From assembly GCF_019042655.1 (NCBI RefSeq), contig NZ_JAHPZO010000002.1, positions 1-64,000 of the forward strand: a stretch of DNA of 64,000 bases, read 5' to 3'. Source of the stretch: Planococcus sp. CP5-4_YE (lineage in GTDB: Bacteria > Bacillota > Bacilli > Bacillales_A > Planococcaceae). A program made the translations under genes and the position numbers. Positions 60,612 through 64,000 of the stretch are shown piece by piece (positions within the stretch are counted from its first letter, which is position 1; each line of letters starts with the position of its first letter). A model generated the notes under the pieces. The model ran no database searches and was not told the origin of the DNA. It worked only from the letters and a program-made list of their open reading frames with translations.

Positions 60612-62094
60612 AGTTGACGAAATCTTCTTCTCCAAGCACCAATTTCACTTTCGGCACTTGTTTCTTTTCAGTAAGGACATACAGCACATCGCCTTTTCTG
60701 AGACGCGTCGTTCCAGTTGGCATGACGAGCTTGCCGGAACGGATAATAGCACTGATCAAGGTCTGGTTCGGAAGGCCGATCGTCTGTACCAACTGGCCAG
60801 CGAAAGGCGATTTCTCCGATAATTCGACTTCAAGCATTTCTGCATTGGCACGGTCCATCGACACCAATTCCAGGGAATGGATGCGCTTTGGAACCGGACG
60901 GCCATTCAACCCAAGTTTCTCGGCAAAAAACGAGATGGTCGAACCTTGCAGCAACGCAGACGTCAGCACGATGAACGAAACGATATTGAAAAACAGGATA
61001 CTGTTTTCCATGCCGGCGAGCATCGGGAACGTCGCCAGAACGATTGGCACTGCTCCCCGCAACCCTGCCCAGGACATGAACAGCTTTTCTTTCAAATCAT
61101 AATCGAAGAATGCCGTGCTGATGAAGACGGCGATTGGGCGCGCTATGAAGATCAGCACAAACGATAACACAAGCCCTTTCCAAATAAGATCCCAGTCAGC
61201 CAATTGGCTTGGGAAGACGAGCAGCCCCAGAATGACGAACATGACAATTTGCATAAGCCAAGCGAAACCTTCGTGGAAGGAGACGATCGAATAGCTATGC
61301 GTCAAATCACGCGTCCCGATCACAAGCGCTGCTAAGTAAACCGCAAGCAAACCACTGCCGCCAAGGACAGCTGTAAAGCTATAGATGAAAATCGCAAAAC
61401 CCGCGGCAAGCACCGCGTAAAGTCCAGATGCATCAAGCCGGATCCGGTTGATGGTCCATGATGCGAAAAATCCAAGTGCCAATCCCAGAACCAAGCCCAG
61501 CCCCATTTGAAGCAGGAAGCTGCCGAGCATCGTCCAGACCGATGAATCTGGGATCATGATCAATTGCACGAAAGCGATGGTCAAAAACATCGCCATCGGG
61601 TCGTTCGTTCCTGACTCCGCTTCGAGCGTTGAGGAGATTTTGGCTTTGATGTTTTGGCCTGCGAGAACCGAAAATACCGCTGCGGCATCTGTCGAACCGA
61701 CGATGGAACCAAGCAGCAACGCCTGCAGCCAAGTCAAATCAAAAACATAATACGCTGCGACAGCCACAATGCCTGTCGTGATCAAAACCCCAAGCGTCGC
61801 CAGGACGATTGAACTGCCAAGAACCGGGCGGATATGCTTCCACTGGGTTTGCAAACCGCCTTCGAAGAGGATAATAATGAGGGCAACAATTCCGACCATT
61901 TGGGCAATTTCTGCATTGGAAAAATAGATAAGGCCTGAAACATCACTGCCTAACACCATGCCGAGGAACATAAACAAAACAAGTGAGGGAACGCCGGCAC
62001 GCGCCGAGACTTTCGTCATCAGAACGCCAGCCAAGAGGAAAATTCCGCCGATCAATATCACACCATCTACACTGAAATTCTGTATATTGACCAC
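60610..62094 (-). CDS. CPA1 cation:proton antiporter with RCK_C domain (NhaP2/CvrA type)
   Basis: This protein of about 494 residues has 12-13 membrane segments, FEGGLQTQW and the ion-site region EAESGTNDPMAMFL, with a C-terminal TrkA_C-like regulatory domain (about 400-494). It would exchange K+ or Na+ for H+. The frame opens with ATG 62121, but that ATG overlaps an extended -10 box (TGGTATAAT), so it cannot be on the transcript. The start is placed at GTG 62094, with GGGAGAG nearby; ATA 62085 is another option. Confidence 0.85.
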   Translation of the reverse strand: MVNIQNFSVDGVILIGGIFLLAGVLMTKVSARAGVPSLVLFMFLGMVLGSDVSGLIYFSNAEIAQMVGIVALIIILFEGGLQTQWKHIRPVLGSSIVLATLGVLITTGIVAVAAYYVFDLTWLQALLLGSIVGSTDAAAVFSVLAGQNIKAKISSTLEAESGTNDPMAMFLTIAFVQLIMIPDSSVWTMLGSFLLQMGLGLVLGLALGFFASWTINRIRLDASGLYAVLAAGFAIFIYSFTAVLGGSGLLAVYLAALVIGTRDLTHSYSIVSFHEGFAWLMQIVMFVILGLLVFPSQLADWDLIWKGLVLSFVLIFIARPIAVFISTAFFDYDLKEKLFMSWAGLRGAVPIVLATFPMLAGMENSILFFNIVSFIVLTSALLQGSTISFFAEKLGLNGRPVPKRIHSLELVSMDRANAEMLEVELSEKSPFAGQLVQTIGLPNQTLISAIIRSGKLVMPTGTTRLRKGDVLYVLTEKKQVPKVKLVLGEEDFVN

Positions 62095-62119
62095 CTCTCC
62101 CGTAAAATATTTTGAATTC

Positions 62120-62128
62120 ATTATACCA
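62120..62128 (-). promoter_or_regulatory. Extended -10 promoter of the antiporter gene
   Basis: The minus strand reads TGGTATAAT, an extended -10 element. The -35 region (T-rich) is weak. The predicted transcription start lies at about 62110-62113. Confidence 0.7.
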
Positions 62129-62144
62129 TAATAATGGCCCTACT

Positions 62145-62181
62145 TAAAAAAGCGGCACTCCGTCTAAAGGAGTGCCGCTAG
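62145..62181 (-). terminator. Terminator after murB
   Basis: AGCGGCACTCC (62151-62161) pairs perfectly with GGAGTGCCGCT (62169-62179), followed on the minus strand by TTTTTT. Confidence 0.95.
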
Positions 62182-62187
62182 TTTAAA

Positions 62188-63105
62188 TCAAGCCATTTCT
62201 TCGCCGACGATTTTCACTTCAAGCTCCAAATCGATGCCGAATTTTTCGAACACCGCTTTTTTCACCATTTCAATCGTTTGAATATAGTCATTAGCGGTCG
62301 CGTTGTTTTTATTGACGATAAATCCAGCGTGCTTTGTCGAAACTTCCGCACCGCCAAATCCCTTGCCCTGCAATCCGCTCTCCTGAATCAACTTGCCGGC
62401 AAAATTACCTGGCGGACGTTTGAAGACACTTCCTGCAGAAGGGAATTCAAGCGGCTGCTTGCTTTCACGTTGGAAAGTCAAATCAGACATTTTCGCATCA
62501 ATGATCCGCTGCTCGCCTATTTCGAGGCCAAACTCGGAAGCTAGGACATAAAAGCCTTTCTTCGTGATGATGCTTTTCCGGTAGCCGAGTTCCAACTCAT
62601 CTTTCGTCAAGACCAGCTTTTCCCCTTCTTTCGTCAAGACCGTCGCCTGGACGATGACGTCTTGAATCTCGCCGCCGTATGCACCGGCGTTCATTGCCAT
62701 TGCGCCGCCGATTGAACCCGGGATGCCGCAGGCGAATTCCAATCCTGTCAGCTGTCGGTCAGCTGCCGCTCGCGATACGGTTTTAATGTCTGCTCCACCT
62801 TGTGCGATGACTGTCGTGCCGTTGATCATGATGCCATCCAGCTTTTTGAAAGTCAGCACGATTCCACGGACGCCGCCATCGCGAACGACCATATTGGAGC
62901 CATTCCCGAGCATCAAGAGCGGGATATCATTATCATATGCATATTTCACAGTATAAGCTACTTCATCTTCAGTTGTTGGTGCTACAAATATATCGGCCGG
63001 CCCGCCCATTTTCGTCAATGTATGCAAATGCAAAGGCTCGTCCATTTTGACGTGATCTTCTGCCACAAAACGGCGCAAATCCATCAACCAAGTTTCTTTC
63101 ATCAT
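62188..63105 (-). CDS. murB: UDP-N-acetylenolpyruvoylglucosamine reductase
   Basis: This 305-residue FAD enzyme completes UDP-MurNAc synthesis. It has LLMLGNGSNMVVRDGG near 65, GIPGSIGGAMAMNAGAYGGE near 127, the catalytic Ser in PSAGSVFKRP near 225 and FGGAEVSTKHAGFIVN. The frame opens at 63150, inside a likely promoter; AAGGGA precedes ATG 63105. The final length fits B. subtilis MurB (303). Confidence 0.96.
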   Translation of the reverse strand: MMKETWLMDLRRFVAEDHVKMDEPLHLHTLTKMGGPADIFVAPTTEDEVAYTVKYAYDNDIPLLMLGNGSNMVVRDGGVRGIVLTFKKLDGIMINGTTVIAQGGADIKTVSRAAADRQLTGLEFACGIPGSIGGAMAMNAGAYGGEIQDVIVQATVLTKEGEKLVLTKDELELGYRKSIITKKGFYVLASEFGLEIGEQRIIDAKMSDLTFQRESKQPLEFPSAGSVFKRPPGNFAGKLIQESGLQGKGFGGAEVSTKHAGFIVNKNNATANDYIQTIEMVKKAVFEKFGIDLELEVKIVGEEMA

Positions 63106-63141
63106 TCCAAGCAAATCCCTTCTAAACTTTTCGCTCTTAAT

Positions 63142-63170
63142 AGTATCCATTTTTCATCATGTTTTGACAA
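63142..63170 (-). promoter_or_regulatory. Sigma-A promoter of murB
   Basis: On the minus strand TTGTCA (63165-63170) and GATACT (63142-63147) are 17 bases apart, about 35 bases before ATG 63105. Confidence 0.6.
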
Positions 63171-63213
63171 GTGATATTGCCTTGTTAAGGACTAAAGTCC
63201 AGATAAATTTTAT

Positions 63214-63241
63214 CTTTAATTAAAACTACTTTAATTAAAAC
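63214..63241. promoter_or_regulatory. Tandem 13-bp operator-like repeats upstream of yceI
   Basis: CTTTAATTAAAAC occurs twice, at 63214-63226 and 63229-63241, with a 15-base period, ending three bases before the -35 box. Each contains the palindrome TTTAATTAAA. A further palindrome, GGACTAAAGTCC, lies at 63189-63200. Confidence 0.6.
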
Positions 63242-63244
63242 CTA

Positions 63245-63273
63245 TTGACTTCAAGATATTATGTGTTTATAGT
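63245..63273 (+). promoter_or_regulatory. Sigma-A promoter of yceI
   Basis: TTGACT (63245-63250) and TATAGT (63268-63273) are 17 bases apart, 34 bases before the start. Confidence 0.85.
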
Positions 63274-63307
63274 AAAGCTACCACATATGAAATTGGAGGA
63301 ATTACTC

Positions 63308-63832
63308 ATGAAAAAATGGACAGTAGACCAAGCGCATTCAGAAATCGGATTTTCCGTGAAACACATGATGATCTCGAAAGTGAAAGGCTCTTTCGCTTCA
63401 TATGAAGCCCAGGTGGAAGCAGATGAAAACAACTTGGAAAATGCATTGATCGATTTCAAAATCGATGTGACAAGCATTGACACCAATAACGAAGACCGCG
63501 ACAACCATTTGCGCTCTGCAGATTTCTTTGACGCTGAACAGCATCCCTACATTACGTTCAACGCAACCGATATCCGCAAAAAAGACGATGACGAATACGA
63601 GCTTGAAGGTGATTTGACGATCAAAGGCGTTACGCGTCCTGCGAAATTCGAAGCGGAATATGGCGGCAAAGCCACCAACCCGTGGGGCGTAGAAGTTGTT
63701 GCGTATAACGTCAACGGCAAGATTAACCGTAAAGATTTCGGATTGACATGGAATCAGGCGCTTGAAACAGGCGGCGTGCTTGTCGGCGAAGACATTAAAT
63801 TGAACTTGGAAATCCAAGCGAACCCAGCATAA
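63308..63832 (+). CDS. yceI: YceI-family lipocalin-like protein
   Basis: This 174-residue protein has the YceI beta-barrel signature (WTVDQAHSEIGFSVKHMMIS at the start; FFDAEQHPYITFNATDI; LTIKGVTRP). The family binds polyisoprenoids such as quinones. There is no signal peptide, so it acts in the cytoplasm, like B. subtilis YceI relatives of this type. GGAGGA precedes ATG 63308, which rules out the 21-codon longer frame. Tandem operator-like repeats upstream suggest regulation. Confidence 0.92.
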   Translation: MKKWTVDQAHSEIGFSVKHMMISKVKGSFASYEAQVEADENNLENALIDFKIDVTSIDTNNEDRDNHLRSADFFDAEQHPYITFNATDIRKKDDDEYELEGDLTIKGVTRPAKFEAEYGGKATNPWGVEVVAYNVNGKINRKDFGLTWNQALETGGVLVGEDIKLNLEIQANPA

Positions 63833-63840
63833 GTAAGCAT

Positions 63841-63874
63841 AAAAAAGAAGCAGCCTGCGCTGCTTCTTTTTTTT
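63841..63874. terminator. Bidirectional terminator, yceI and the Rieske gene
   Basis: AAAGAAGCAGC pairs perfectly with GCTGCTTCTTT around CTGC-type loop, with A and T runs on the two sides. Confidence 0.95.
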
Positions 63875-63879
63875 ACGTT

Positions 63880-64000
63880 TTATACGCCGCCTTCTAATTT
63901 CTTCAGTGGTTTCACGGCAGGCCCTTCCAGTACTTCGCCTGTGTGTGAGAATCGTGAGCCGTGGCACGGGCAATCCCAGGAAGTTTCAGCATCGTTCCAT
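63880..64000 (-). CDS. Rieske-domain oxidoreductase, C-terminal fragment
   Basis: The reverse strand of the window's last 121 bases encodes 40 residues ending at a [13 protein letters not shown] is the second half of a Rieske [2Fe-2S] site (Cys and His ligands), followed by [15 protein letters not shown]-dependent oxidoreductases of the YhfW type end this way. The rest lies beyond the window. Confidence 0.85.
   Translation of the reverse strand, partial: WNDAETSWDCPCHGSRFSHTGEVLEGPAVKPLKKLEGGV

Overview
The window reads like the chromosome of a Planococcus-type member of the Planococcaceae (Bacillales). The 16S 5' end, the moderate GC content, near-consensus sigma-A promoters, AGGAGG-type ribosome binding sites and complete sigma-B (SigB) machinery all point that way. 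Genus level is an inference from the partial 16S and gene order, not from a database search.

Layout. 1-1300: the 5' end of a 16S rRNA gene preceded, on the minus strand, by eight tRNA genes (Asn, Glu, fMet, Asp, Gln, Leu, Arg, Gly) with a clear sigma-A promoter. 1572-19446: a block syntenic with the B. subtilis ddl-murF-cshA-ydbS-ydbT-ydcA-acpS-alr-ndoAI-ndoA-rsbRSTUVW-sigB-rsbX-tex-ydcK region, i.e. cell-wall precursor genes, a DEAD-box helicase, the MazEF-type toxin/antitoxin pair and the whole stressosome/SigB partner-switching module; ydcC, between alr and acpS in B. subtilis, is absent. 19600-25300: an unknown protein, RodA, a small unlisted protein, and a copper module (csoR, copZ, copA) with two CsoR-type operators. 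25300-33030: two MFS exporters, one bracketed by paired palindromes, a stress-type SDR with its own SigB promoter, an XRE-TPR regulator, a FAD oxidoreductase and a metallo-beta-lactamase-fold protein.

33100-37750: a SigB-type promoter ahead of a sucrose-phosphate-synthase-like glycosyltransferase overlapping a sucrose-phosphatase-like HAD protein, followed by an orphan phytoene/squalene synthase and cardiolipin synthase. 37800-38400 is gene-free but holds a highly structured element and a duplicated 80-bp sequence. 38400-53300: VanY-type carboxypeptidase, transporters, YidC, a lipid kinase, AraC and MntR regulators, acetyltransferases, and several very small genes; a back-to-back pair of SigB-type promoters lies at 47.65-47.70 kb and another drives a 51-residue membrane peptide at 51.96 kb. 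53300-64000: a CadC/CadA-type metal efflux pair, UspA, a P1 peptidase, a fluoride-channel pair, penicillin acylase, a CPA1 antiporter, MurB, YceI and the 3' end of a Rieske oxidoreductase.

The unifying theme is general stress: the window carries sigB and its regulators and, by eye, at least five further SigB-type promoters (GTTT-N13/14-GGG) in front of an SDR, a putative compatible-solute operon, a DUF4064 protein, a 32-residue peptide and a 51-residue peptide. Start codons were adjusted where a ribosome binding site or promoter contradicted the longest reading frame.
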